Origin: Candidatus Saccharimonadota bacterium
GTDB taxonomy: Bacteria > Patescibacteriota > Saccharimonadia > Saccharimonadales > Saccharimonadaceae
Assembly (NCBI GenBank): GCA_028286285.1
Contig: JAQBRV010000002.1
Location: 52,814 to 116,813, forward strand
DNA length: 64,000 nt
Reading direction: 5' to 3'
Positions 51,029 through 58,714 of the stretch are shown here, one piece after another. The translations under genes were made by a program, and so were the position numbers. The first letter of the stretch is position 1. Each line of letters opens with the position of its first letter. The notes beneath the pieces are model-generated. The model was not told where the DNA came from and searched no databases. It saw only the letters and a program-made list of their open reading frames with translations.

Positions 51029-53320
51029 CTATTTACGTCGGGTGATGCGTTTGCGGGCTTTTTTGGCGGGCGCTTTGGCAAGCAGCTCTTTCGCCTGGTC
51101 ATGAGTAATACTTGCTGGTTCGGTCTCTTTGGGAATCTTGGCATTCTTTTTGCCATCGGTAATGTAGGCGCCCCAACGGCCGTTGAGCACCTTGATGCCA
51201 TCGCCAAAGTCGGCGATATTGCGTTCAGCTTCGGTTTTTAGCTTGGCGGCGTAGAGTTCCTTAGCTTCTTCGAGAGTAATGCTCTGAGGATCAAGTGGCT
51301 TGATGCTGACGAACAGTTTGTCGATGACAATATACGGGCCAAAACGGCCAATATTGGCCTTGATGTCGTTGCCGTCGTCGGTTTGACCAACCAAGCGTGG
51401 CAGTTTAAACATTTCCAGGGCTTGCTCCAGGGTGACGGTCTCGATCTTGGCACCGGTTGGTAGTGGTGCAAATTGTGGCTTGGGATCGTCGGACTGCTCG
51501 CCTTTTTGCAGCATTGGTCCAAAGCGGCCGAAACGACTGTAAATCGGCAGACCAGATTTGGGATCGTTACCGACGAGGCGGGCTTGGCTAGCCTCAGCCC
51601 GGGTAATATCGGCGCTCTTTTCGACCAATGCGTGGAATGGACCGTAGAAATCAGTCAGGACTTTAACGCGGTCTTTGGCGCCAATCGCAATCTCGTCGAG
51701 CTCTTCCTCAACACTTTTTGTGAAATCATAATCCATGACTTCGCTGAAGTGTTTGACCAGGAAGTCAGTTACGACTTTACCTTTGTCGGTTGGAAAAAGT
51801 TTATTGCTATCTTTGCCGTATTCAATCGTTTCAGCTTGCTCCGAAACCGTGCCACCTTCGAGCGTCAGGTGGGCGATCGCTTTTTTAATACCCTCGAGGT
51901 CACCCCGTTCGACGTATTCACGGCTTTGGATAGTATTAATAGTACTGGCATAGGTACTTGGACGGCCAATACCCATTTCTTCCAGTTTCTTGACGAGGCT
52001 GGCCTCGGTGTAGCGGGCTGGTCCACGGCTGAGCTGTTCGAGGGCGCTAGCTGACTGCAGCGTTAGTGGATCACCCTGGTTGACCGCCGGAAGGAGGACG
52101 TCGTCGCCACTGCGGCCGTAGACTTTCAAGAAGCCGTCAAAAATGACAATCTCGCCTTTGGCTTCCATGACTTCACTGCTTTTATCGGCAGCAATACTAA
52201 TGGTGGTTTTTTCTAAGCTAGCTGGAGCCATCTGACTCGAGAGCGTACGGCGCCAAATCAGGTTATATAATTTCTTTTGCTGTTCGTCAGCACCGGCCAT
52301 ATCGCGGCGGACGTCGGTCGGACGGATGGCTTCGTGAGCTTCTTGGGCATTGGCTGACTTACTTTTAAACGTTCGGAATTGGTGATAATTATCACCGTAG
52401 GCTTGCTTGATGAACTCGGTCATGGCGCCGAGCGCTTGAGTCGAAAGATTTACCGAGTCGGTACGCATATAGGTAATGTGCCCCGCTTCGTAGAGCCGCT
52501 GAGCCAACTGCATAGTGCTGCGCGGGCTGTAGCCGAGCTTACTACTGGCTTCTTGTTGCAAAGTACTCGTCGTAAACGGTGCCGATGGATTGCGCGTACC
52601 GGGTTTTTTCTCGATGCTCGCCACTGAGAACGAACTCTTGGCAAACTCTTCCAAGATGGTGCGGACATCAGCAATGGTTTGGTGCTTTTTACTGCTGGTC
52701 GCGGGCAGTTCGGTGCCGTCCTCCAGTACAAACGTCGCTGTCAGTTTAAAAGTCGATTCGGGCGTGTGTCCGTCGATTTCGGCTTCGCGTTCCACGATGA
52801 GGCGCACTGCGACTGATTGGACGCGTCCGGCGCTGAGCTGCGGCCCGACTTTACGCCAGAGGACCGGGGAGAGTTCAAAGCCTACCAGGTAATCAAGCGA
52901 TTGACGAGCTTGCTGGGCTTCAACCAGCGGCATATTAATAGTACGCGGGTTTTTGACTGCTTCATCGAGGGCGTTCTTGGTAATTTCATGAAAGACGATG
53001 CGTTTGGTAGTCTTAGGGTCGAGCTTCAAGACTTCGGCCAGGTGCCAGGCAATCGCCTCCCCTTCGCGGTCTTCATCGCTGGCTAGCCAGACGGTGTCGG
53101 CGGCTTTGACCTCTTTTTTGAGTTCGGAAATGACTTTCCGTTTTCCACTATCAACTTCATACACCGGCGCAAACTTATTTTTCACATCGATACTACCGCT
53201 CTTGCTAGGCAAGCCGCGGATATGGCCGATGCTACTTTTGACGACAAAGTCCTTACCGAGATATTTCTCGATCGTTTTAGCTTTGGCTGGCGACTCGACG
53301 ATGACTAAATTCTTGCTCAT
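51029..53320 (-). CDS. topA: DNA topoisomerase I
   Basis: Relaxes negative supercoils. The 763-residue protein starts with the TOPRIM domain (LVIVESPAKAKTIEKYLG, WLASDEDREGEAIAWHL). The active-site Tyr is in GHITYMRTDSVNLS near residue 285, followed by GIGRPSTYASTI. The C-terminal part has repeats of the topoisomerase C-terminal type (IGRFGPYI, NGRWGAYI) without the four-Cys zinc fingers, and a basic tail (KKARKRITRRK). A TATAAC box lies 11 nt before ATG. Confidence 0.97.
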   Translation of the reverse strand: MSKNLVIVESPAKAKTIEKYLGKDFVVKSSIGHIRGLPSKSGSIDVKNKFAPVYEVDSGKRKVISELKKEVKAADTVWLASDEDREGEAIAWHLAEVLKLDPKTTKRIVFHEITKNALDEAVKNPRTINMPLVEAQQARQSLDYLVGFELSPVLWRKVGPQLSAGRVQSVAVRLIVEREAEIDGHTPESTFKLTATFVLEDGTELPATSSKKHQTIADVRTILEEFAKSSFSVASIEKKPGTRNPSAPFTTSTLQQEASSKLGYSPRSTMQLAQRLYEAGHITYMRTDSVNLSTQALGAMTEFIKQAYGDNYHQFRTFKSKSANAQEAHEAIRPTDVRRDMAGADEQQKKLYNLIWRRTLSSQMAPASLEKTTISIAADKSSEVMEAKGEIVIFDGFLKVYGRSGDDVLLPAVNQGDPLTLQSASALEQLSRGPARYTEASLVKKLEEMGIGRPSTYASTINTIQSREYVERGDLEGIKKAIAHLTLEGGTVSEQAETIEYGKDSNKLFPTDKGKVVTDFLVKHFSEVMDYDFTKSVEEELDEIAIGAKDRVKVLTDFYGPFHALVEKSADITRAEASQARLVGNDPKSGLPIYSRFGRFGPMLQKGEQSDDPKPQFAPLPTGAKIETVTLEQALEMFKLPRLVGQTDDGNDIKANIGRFGPYIVIDKLFVSIKPLDPQSITLEEAKELYAAKLKTEAERNIADFGDGIKVLNGRWGAYITDGKKNAKIPKETEPASITHDQAKELLAKAPAKKARKRITRRK

Positions 53321-53407
53321 AAATCCTTACGGTTATAGTTGTAGTGAAACACAGTGGGCTATTGTATGCAACTTTGGATGATTTGTAAAATGTTTGTTAC
53401 GAAACGA

Positions 53408-54265
53408 CTATTTTAACGTCCACTGATTGGCGCCCAGTGAACGGATAGTGCCGGCAATTTCCAGCATAGTCATGGCGGTGGCGAATTCGGCGGCTGCGAT
53501 CTCCGATTGGCGCTGCAGTTCCTCACCATCGCGGATTCCAGCTTGGAGTAGTGTAATAATAGTCGTTTCGGCTGGTGAATTGCCAAGCGCGAGTGATGAC
53601 TGAGGTCGTAGCAACTCGGGCGCGATCACCTCCAGGACGTCTTCGAAGCTTGTAATTGGCGTGGCGCCTTGTTTCAAGAGTGCATTACAACCGCTACTCA
53701 TCGGGCTGGTGATATTGCCCGGTACGACGAAGACTTCTTTGCCCTGATCGAGCGCGTGCATGGCGGTATTGAGTGTGCCACTCTTACTCGCTGCCTCGGT
53801 AATAATCACCGCATCGGCCAGGCCGCTGACGATGCGGTTGCGCTCCAGGAATTGATTGGGCCAGGCCTGTGTCTCGGGTTCGTATTCACTAATAATAGCC
53901 CCACCGTGTTTTATAATGTCAGCTGCCAGTGAAGCATGAGCTGCTGGGTAAATATCAGGTAAACCATTGGCGAGAACGGCTATGGTAATGCCACCAGCCT
54001 CGAGAGCGGCGCGATGCGCCAAGCCATCAACGCCAAGTGCCAGGCCACTGACAATCACGACACCTCGCCGGGCAAGTTCATAGGCAAGCTGATGAGTCAC
54101 CTCTTTGCCGTATATAGTTGGCTTGCGTGTTCCGACGATTGCCACGCTTGGGAGGCGTGTTTCCGGCAAGGTTCCCATAAAATGTAACTTTTTTGGATTT
54201 TTGGCAATATTACCTACAATCTGTAGGTATGGATGTGTATCTGGTGAGATTCTATTGATTTTCAT
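53408..54265 (-). CDS. dprA: DNA-processing protein DprA (Smf)
   Basis: Binds incoming single-stranded DNA and loads RecA during transformation. The 285-residue protein has the Rossmann-like core: VAIVGTRKPTIYGKEVT, VVIVSGLALGVDGLAHRAALEAGG, ISEYEPETQAWPNQFLERNRIVSGLADAVIITEA and SGTLNTAMHALDQGKEVFVVPGNI. A C-terminal winged-helix domain follows (about 225-285). The N-terminal SAM-like domain is short or absent. A structured RNA locus lies directly upstream on the other strand. Confidence 0.95.
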   Translation of the reverse strand: MKINRISPDTHPYLQIVGNIAKNPKKLHFMGTLPETRLPSVAIVGTRKPTIYGKEVTHQLAYELARRGVVIVSGLALGVDGLAHRAALEAGGITIAVLANGLPDIYPAAHASLAADIIKHGGAIISEYEPETQAWPNQFLERNRIVSGLADAVIITEAASKSGTLNTAMHALDQGKEVFVVPGNITSPMSSGCNALLKQGATPITSFEDVLEVIAPELLRPQSSLALGNSPAETTIITLLQAGIRDGEELQRQSEIAAAEFATAMTMLEIAGTIRSLGANQWTLK

Positions 54266-54286
54266 ATTAGAAAGTGTCGAAAAGTA

Positions 54287-54315
54287 TTGACGTAAAGCCT
54301 AATACGTGCTAATAT
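54287..54315 (+). promoter_or_regulatory. Promoter TTGACG-17-TAATAT (TGC-extended) of the ncRNA
   Basis: TTGACG (54287-54292) and TAATAT (54310-54315) are 17 nt apart with TGC before the -10. No start codon or reading frame follows. Expected transcription start is about 54322. Confidence 0.75.
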
Positions 54316-54321
54316 CAGGAA

Positions 54322-54660
54322 CGATTGGTTGAAATCTGCGAGATTGAACCAAACGCACCTTATACCCCCTATTCTAACAGAATTCACCTCGGTGAGTTCA
54401 ATATGTTAGGTTGCGAGTCATGTGCCTCCCTAGTAATCTACCCTCCACTAGCTGGCCGTTAGACAGCATGACGCGCATACTAACCCCTTTAACCCCTTGA
54501 TGAGTTTCGACTTTTCAAGGATCCCGTTCAAACAACGACTATCCAGTAGTGATTTATTTCAGGCGCTTGGCTCGGAGTTTAGCATGTAGACGCTTCGTTG
54601 TGTGGTGGGTTGAAGGGTCAAATAGCGTCAGGTGATGCCCACCCTTACCTGGCGCTTTTT
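54322..54660 (+). ncRNA. Unidentified structured RNA, about 340 nt
   Basis: A promoter and a terminator enclose sequence with no credible reading frame but strong pairing. TTGGTT-G-AATCT/AGATT-G-AACCAA forms the first hairpin (about 54325-54352). CTAACA-GAA.TCACC/GGTGA.TTC-TGTTAG forms the second (about 54374-54412). GTCATG/CATGAC closes a branched region (about 54416-54474). CCTTGA/TCAAGG is a fourth stem, and ACCCC.TTTAACCC pairs with GGGTTGAAGGGT about 120 nt away. The terminator is at 54625-54660. I see none of the conserved blocks of RNase P RNA, tmRNA, SRP RNA or 6S RNA. It is therefore left unnamed; a raiA-, OLE- or CPR-specific RNA type is possible but not shown. Confidence 0.7.
54625..54660 (+). 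terminator. Rho-independent terminator of the ncRNA
   Basis: GCGTCAGGT pairs with ACCTGGCGC (one G-U), 13-nt loop, followed by TTTTT. Confidence 0.85.
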
Positions 54661-54746
54661 GATTTCCATAAGACAAAACTACGTTTTTTCTCATCGCACA
54701 GGCAAAATCACGAATTTTGTCTGGCTGCTTTTTTCCCTTAGATTAC

Positions 54747-54779
54747 AAAATAAACCCGGAGTAAATCCGGGTTTATTTT
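54747..54779. terminator. Bidirectional 13-bp terminator
   Basis: AAAATAAACCCGG / CCGGGTTTATTTT around AGTAAAT. It separates the + strand ncRNA from the - strand gene at 54840. Confidence 0.85.
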
Positions 54780-54792
54780 GGATTAATATAAT

Positions 54793-54820
54793 CCAGGCCC
54801 CGACGAATGTCGAGGCCTGG
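54793..54820 (-). terminator. Hairpin after the 172-aa gene
   Basis: CCAGGCC-C-CGAC / GTCG-A-GGCCTGG around GAAT, 20 nt downstream of the stop at 54840 (complement). With the 13-bp terminator beyond it, it ends this gene. Confidence 0.7.
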
Positions 54821-54839
54821 AGCTTGTGGAGGGGGTGCG

Positions 54840-55358
54840 TTACGCCATGGCGTTGAGCTTCGGGACGAGGGTGCGGATATCTTTTGCGTTGTCGCGGTCC
54901 ATCAGCTTCGCCTCGAAGATCTTGGTGTGACCCACCCGATAGATCTTCCCGTTTGAGCCCAGATAGAGACTCCGGTGAGATAGGCCATCGAAGGTGCGGT
55001 GTGGACGGTTGCGGTTGTAGTACTTGTCACAGTGCGGACAGCCACCCCGTGCCCCTGGGATCTCGACGAGTGTCACCCGCTTGCGGCGGTGGAAGAGACA
55101 CAAGAATCCGTGGTGTGGTCCACTGTAGTTGCAGACACGCCGCACGCGACCCTCACTTCCCCACTTACCAGGTTCGACGTTCAAGCGCTCGGCAGCATAT
55201 TTCGCAGCAACCTCGACGCTGTAAACGACCCGACGTTTGTCCCACTCCAGCTGCCAAGCCTGCTGTGCTTCGGCGAGCTGTCGCTGCCGCTCATTCTCTC
55301 GCGCTTGTCTACGTGCGGCCTTCTCCAGCTGCACGATCTCTCGTGTTGCAGTGTCCAT
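54840..55358 (-). CDS. Hypothetical coiled-coil protein with CxxC zinc-ribbon-like C-terminal part, 172 aa
   Basis: No family recognised. The N-terminus is a charged helix (EKAARRQARENERQRQLAEAQ). The middle and end hold CNYSGPHHGFLCLFHRRKR and ARGGCPHCDKYYNRNRP, which could bind one or more zinc ions and nucleic acid. Codon use is G/C-rich with AAG for Lys, like 27904, 55830 and 56595. ATG 55358 is chosen because GAGAGGAAG lies 6-8 nt upstream; the longest frame would begin at 55451. The leader (about 75 nt) contains a GCGGC-GAAA-GCCGC hairpin. Promoter at 55443-55471. Confidence 0.65.
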   Translation of the reverse strand: MDTATREIVQLEKAARRQARENERQRQLAEAQQAWQLEWDKRRVVYSVEVAAKYAAERLNVEPGKWGSEGRVRRVCNYSGPHHGFLCLFHRRKRVTLVEIPGARGGCPHCDKYYNRNRPHRTFDGLSHRSLYLGSNGKIYRVGHTKIFEAKLMDRDNAKDIRTLVPKLNAMA

Positions 55359-55406
55359 GGCACACTTCCTCTCAAGCTCCATTTCGGAGCGGGTTGTCGT
55401 AAGAAA

Positions 55407-55420
55407 TCTTGCGGCTTTCG
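55407..55420 (-). promoter_or_regulatory. GNRA-tetraloop hairpin in the 5' leader of the 172-aa gene
   Basis: GCGGC-GAAA-GCCGC is a 5-bp stem closed by a GAAA tetraloop, about 50 nt upstream of ATG 55358. It could stabilise the mRNA or serve as an anti-terminator or protein-binding site. Confidence 0.45.
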
Positions 55421-55442
55421 CCGCTCGACGAAATTTATATGT

Positions 55443-55471
55443 ATTATACAAGAAAAATGTTTAGAATTCAA
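55443..55471 (-). promoter_or_regulatory. Promoter TTGAAT-17-TATAAT
   Basis: On the complement, TTGAAT (55466-55471) and a perfect TATAAT (55443-55448) are 17 nt apart and should drive the 172-aa gene with a 75-nt leader. Confidence 0.7.
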
Positions 55472-55474
55472 ACA

Positions 55475-55496
55475 CCCCCGACCGCAAGATCGGGGG
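55475..55496. terminator. Hairpin terminator between the two GC-rich genes
   Basis: CCCCCGA / TCGGGGG around an 8-nt loop. It follows the stop of the 103-aa gene (complement). Confidence 0.75.
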
Positions 55497-55518
55497 TTTT
55501 CGTTTGACAAGGGTTGGA

Positions 55519-55830
55519 CTAGAACATCTTCGGCTCTCCGGCAATCGAGAGACCCGAACAGATGTGGTCGTACGTTTCCTCGGAGATATCAGATGGTGAT
55601 GGTGCTGGTTCCCAGGAGCCGCGAACCCCGTCTTCTAGCGTGAGCGACCGACCGTAGAGATTGCCATCGGTGTCCAGCGCCCACGAGGCACTCGCCCACA
55701 CCCATATGGATTGCGTGTGCAGTAGGGATGTCTGTACCTTGATTGCTTCTTGCTTCTGACCCAGCGGGTCTTCGTGCTTGAGCCTGATCAAGGTGTCCTC
55801 GATGATCTCACTGATCGGTGGGTTGCTCAC
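55519..55830 (-). CDS. Hypothetical protein, 103 aa, atypical codon use
   Basis: No family recognised. It has an N-terminal helix (SEIIEDTLIRLKHEDPLG), a middle with SIWVWASASWALDTDGNLYG that may form beta strands, and an acidic end. The start is GTG 55830, preceded 4 nt upstream by AGAGGAGGG, a near-perfect SD. TGA-TATAGT lies about 60 nt upstream. Codon use is G/C-ending. It forms, with 55358 and 56595, a set of similar single-gene units around pth. Confidence 0.7.
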   Translation of the reverse strand: MSNPPISEIIEDTLIRLKHEDPLGQKQEAIKVQTSLLHTQSIWVWASASWALDTDGNLYGRSLTLEDGVRGSWEPAPSPSDISEETYDHICSGLSIAGEPKMF

Positions 55831-55917
55831 TTTCCCTCCTCTTGTCGAAACTTCGCGGCAAAATAGAAGACCTACCTTGCCGTACCTTCATACTATATCA
55901 TTTATTGGACACGGTTG

Positions 55918-56487
55918 CTAAGCAGTGTGAGTATAACTCGTTAATGTGAGTTCATCGCCAAGAAAGAGAGCTACAATCTCTTCACATCGAGGAATAATAG
56001 TATCGGACAGGGTGGTTTGTTCGTCTTTTGAAAAGCGTGATAAGACAAAATCTGCATCGTCCATACGTTCACGCAGATCGTTGTATATACCAATGCGCAG
56101 ACGAGCGTAGTTGTGGTCGATGTGAGCGTTCAGTGATTTGATGCCATTATTGCCCGCATCACTGCCCTTCTCGCGTGTCCTGAGCGTTCCAAATGGCAAT
56201 GCCAGATCGTCATGGATAACGAGTATATCAGTGGCAGGGTCGAGCTTGTAAAAGTCTACCAGTGCCCGAGCGCTGCGGCCAGTTTCGTTATAGAGCGTCG
56301 TCGGTTTGACGAGCAGAACCTTTTCGCCACCGTTCGTGAGCTCGGCAATATCGGCCAAGAATTTTGGTTTTGAACCAAATGTCACCTTTTGTTTGGCAGC
56401 AAAATCATCAATCACCTGAAAGCCGACATTGTGGCGAGTATGGGTATATTGATCGCCGGGATTACCTTGCGCAAAGATGAGTTTCAT
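55918..56487 (-). CDS. pth: Peptidyl-tRNA hydrolase
   Basis: Releases peptides from stalled peptidyl-tRNA. The 189-residue protein has the catalytic His19 in YTHTRHNVGF, the Asp in LVIHDDLALPFGTLRTREKGSDAGNNGIKSL and the conserved ARLRIGI. The first loop is AQGNPGDQY where GLGNPG is usual, a small deviation. TATACT (complement of 56494-56499) ends 6 nt before the ATG. Confidence 0.95.
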   Translation of the reverse strand: MKLIFAQGNPGDQYTHTRHNVGFQVIDDFAAKQKVTFGSKPKFLADIAELTNGGEKVLLVKPTTLYNETGRSARALVDFYKLDPATDILVIHDDLALPFGTLRTREKGSDAGNNGIKSLNAHIDHNYARLRIGIYNDLRERMDDADFVLSRFSKDEQTTLSDTIIPRCEEIVALFLGDELTLTSYTHTA

Positions 56488-56529
56488 ATCTGTAGTATAG
56501 TATAGACTATTGCATATTAATACTACTTA

Positions 56530-56538
56530 TGGTATAAT
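56530..56538 (+). promoter_or_regulatory. Promoter TTGCAT-17-TATAAT (TGG-extended)
   Basis: A TGG-extended perfect -10 (56533-56538) has TTGCAT 17 nt upstream (56510-56515). The leader to ATG 56595 is about 50 nt. Confidence 0.65.
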
Positions 56539-56594
56539 GTGAATAGTAGGCATCCGCTTACGTCTCCTCTTCCCCAAGGTATAAGGAGAAACAA

Positions 56595-56924
56595 ATGTCC
56601 GAGTATGAGTCGAACACGCACCTTTCAAAGTCTGATAGAGTTCTCATCTACATGGGCTTCGGGTTTATCCTGGTGCTCACCGTGATGTTGTACATGTATC
56701 ACGTCGACGGCTTCAGCCGACTCTCGTTGTACGTAACGGTCATCGTCTTCATTCCCACTTCGTGGGCGTGGTTGTCGGGTCGTTACAGCAAGAAGTTCCG
56801 GCGCATGGCCAGTCAGCAAGCCGAGCAAGCGAACCTTTTTCTGGTTCCCTCGCCTCATGAGGCACGCTACGCCTACAAGGGCGAAGTGAAGCCTCTGGCT
56901 GAGGCGCTCGGACAGGACATCTAG
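56595..56924 (+). CDS. Small membrane protein, 109 aa, atypical codon use
   Basis: Two transmembrane helices (about 18-37 and 42-63) with a short N-terminal cytoplasmic part and a basic, mixed C-terminus (RYSKKFRRMASQQAEQANL). No family. The ATG is preceded by AAGGAG at a 6-nt spacing. Codon use is G/C-ending with AAG lysines. A 17-bp perfect terminator follows, so it is a self-contained unit. Confidence 0.75.
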   Translation: MSEYESNTHLSKSDRVLIYMGFGFILVLTVMLYMYHVDGFSRLSLYVTVIVFIPTSWAWLSGRYSKKFRRMASQQAEQANLFLVPSPHEARYAYKGEVKPLAEALGQDI

Positions 56925-56941
56925 CCCTTTCGGGCTCCCCG

Positions 56942-56979
56942 CCCCGTGGATCTGCTGCAAACGCAGCAGATCCACGGGG
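56942..56979 (+). terminator. 17-bp perfect terminator
   Basis: CCCCGTGGATCTGCTGC pairs with its exact complement around AAAC, followed by TAGTTTTATTT. It is the strongest hairpin in the window. Confidence 0.9.
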
Positions 56980-57041
56980 TAGTTTTATTTCTTGGCTTTT
57001 GTCGCAGCAGCACTGGAGGCAAAACACGGTTTCTCGTAGCC

Positions 57042-57050
57042 TGGTATACT
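57042..57050 (+). promoter_or_regulatory. Extended -10 (TGG-TATACT) of the glucan locus
   Basis: TGG-TATACT ends 8 nt before ATG 57059 and should drive the three-gene polysaccharide operon. Confidence 0.6.
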
Positions 57051-57058
57051 AGATATAG

Positions 57059-58714
57059 ATGAAACATCGGGATGGGTCACCTAATGAAAGTATTGAAGTA
57101 AATTTACTCGAGCAACGCTTGACGTCGCCGACGGTGTCTCTTATTCTGGCGGGTTCAATTCTCGGTGCGGGTATTTATATGTTTTTTTTGTTGCAACCGA
57201 CGTATCGTGGCGACATTCTTCCCTATATGATGGTCATCATTGCGGAGGCCTTTTTAATCTCACAAGGAATCTTATCGTTCTGGACTATTCTCAGCGGCCG
57301 GTCAAATCCCCGTCACTTTGAGTATCACAATGCCCAGAATATGCTGTTCGGTTCACGGAGTGGCAAATCGATTGCTACATATATCGACCAGCACCCTATT
57401 GAGGATACACGGCGGGCGCAGATGTATGTGCATAGTAAAAAAGTTTCCATCGATGTCTTTATTCCCGCGTATGGTGAACCAGTCGAAGAGATACGCGAAA
57501 CGGCGATTGCGGCACGGGACATGTATGGCTTGCATAGTACTTATATCCTTGACGACGGTGAGTCGGATGACGTCAAGACCGCCGCGGCCGAGATAGGTGT
57601 TGGCTATCTGCGACGTCCGCGACACGATCACGCCAAGGCGGGTAATATTAACTACGCGCTGCAACATTCGACAGGAAAGTTCTTCGTTATCTTGGATGCA
57701 GACTTCGTGGCGAAGCGTGAGTTCCTATACGAGGCACTTCCGTTTTTTGAAGATGCAGAAATGGCCATGGTGCAAACACCACAGTATTACACGAACTCGA
57801 TCAACTTTGTCTCCAAAGCAGCTGGATATATGCAGCATGTTTTCTATTCTATGCTCATGGCGGGAAAGAACCGTTTTAACGCCGCATTCTGTGTCGGTAC
57901 TTGTGTGATGTTTCGACGTGAGGCGATCGAGGCAATTCACGGTATGTATGATAAATCGAAGTCAGAGGATATATGGACTTCGCTGAAGCTTCATGAGCTG
58001 GGCTGGAAAACCATCTATATCAACCGTGTGCTGGCTGAGGGCAAAACACCCGAAACCCTTAAAGCGTACTCGAAACAGCAACTGAGATGGGCGACAGGTA
58101 GTTTTGAAATCTTCTTGAAAAATAATCCGCTACTCAACTCGAAACTAACGGCTGACCAGCGACTACAGTATCTTCTTACGACGACGTTTTATTTCACTGG
58201 TTTTGCAACATTTGCCCTACTTCTCCTGCCGGCTCTGCAGATCTACTTCAATATTTCACCGATCTCCCTGACTATCCCGCTCTGGCAATGGTCATTGCTT
58301 TACTCGGGCTTCTTTATTATGCAGATGATGCTGTCATTTTATGCCATGGGTGGGCTAAAAGTTGAAACAATCATGATCGCGGCAGCATCGTATCCGATAT
58401 ACATCAAAGCCTTTTTTAATGCCCTTTTTGGTCGGGATGAAGCATGGTCGGCGACGAATGCCAAAGATAAGGGCTACGACTCACCTTTTAACTACATCCG
58501 CATCCAAACCTACACTTTTCTTTTCCTGCTGCTCACCAGTATCGTTGGGATATGGAAAATATATTATACTTCTGAATTTTCAATAGCTGTCGTATGGAAT
58601 GTCCTGATGACGCTAATATTTTGGTATTTTATCCGCGCTGCTCTGCGCGAAAGTCGACTTTTAAAGCGAAACGCGCGGCGTGCAAAAAAACAAATTAAGG
58701 TAGAGGGGGTATAG
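57059..58714 (+). CDS. Processive GT2 glycosyltransferase (cellulose/curdlan synthase-like)
   Basis: A 551-residue membrane synthase. Two N-terminal helices (about 24-44, 53-75) precede the GT-A domain with the D,D,D,QxxRW signature: ILDDGESDD near 165, VILDADFV near 212, SEDIWTSL near 303 and QQLRWATG near 341. At least four C-terminal helices follow, forming the translocation channel. No PilZ domain, so control by cyclic di-GMP is not evident. The next two genes (membrane-fusion protein, GH81) follow without gaps and point to a beta-1,3-glucan-type product. Cellulose is the alternative. Confidence 0.88.
   Translation: MKHRDGSPNESIEVNLLEQRLTSPTVSLILAGSILGAGIYMFFLLQPTYRGDILPYMMVIIAEAFLISQGILSFWTILSGRSNPRHFEYHNAQNMLFGSRSGKSIATYIDQHPIEDTRRAQMYVHSKKVSIDVFIPAYGEPVEEIRETAIAARDMYGLHSTYILDDGESDDVKTAAAEIGVGYLRRPRHDHAKAGNINYALQHSTGKFFVILDADFVAKREFLYEALPFFEDAEMAMVQTPQYYTNSINFVSKAAGYMQHVFYSMLMAGKNRFNAAFCVGTCVMFRREAIEAIHGMYDKSKSEDIWTSLKLHELGWKTIYINRVLAEGKTPETLKAYSKQQLRWATGSFEIFLKNNPLLNSKLTADQRLQYLLTTTFYFTGFATFALLLLPALQIYFNISPISLTIPLWQWSLLYSGFFIMQMMLSFYAMGGLKVETIMIAAASYPIYIKAFFNALFGRDEAWSATNAKDKGYDSPFNYIRIQTYTFLFLLLTSIVGIWKIYYTSEFSIAVVWNVLMTLIFWYFIRAALRESRLLKRNARRAKKQIKVEGV

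Noticed and set aside
54322..54660. RNase P RNA or tmRNA identity for the structured RNA
   Set aside because: The conserved P4 sequence of RNase P and the tRNA-like ends and tag frame of tmRNA are not visible.
54999..55643. 214-residue + strand frame in the GC-rich region
   Set aside because: It is the complement of two SD-led genes with clear promoters and terminators; high GC makes long chance frames.
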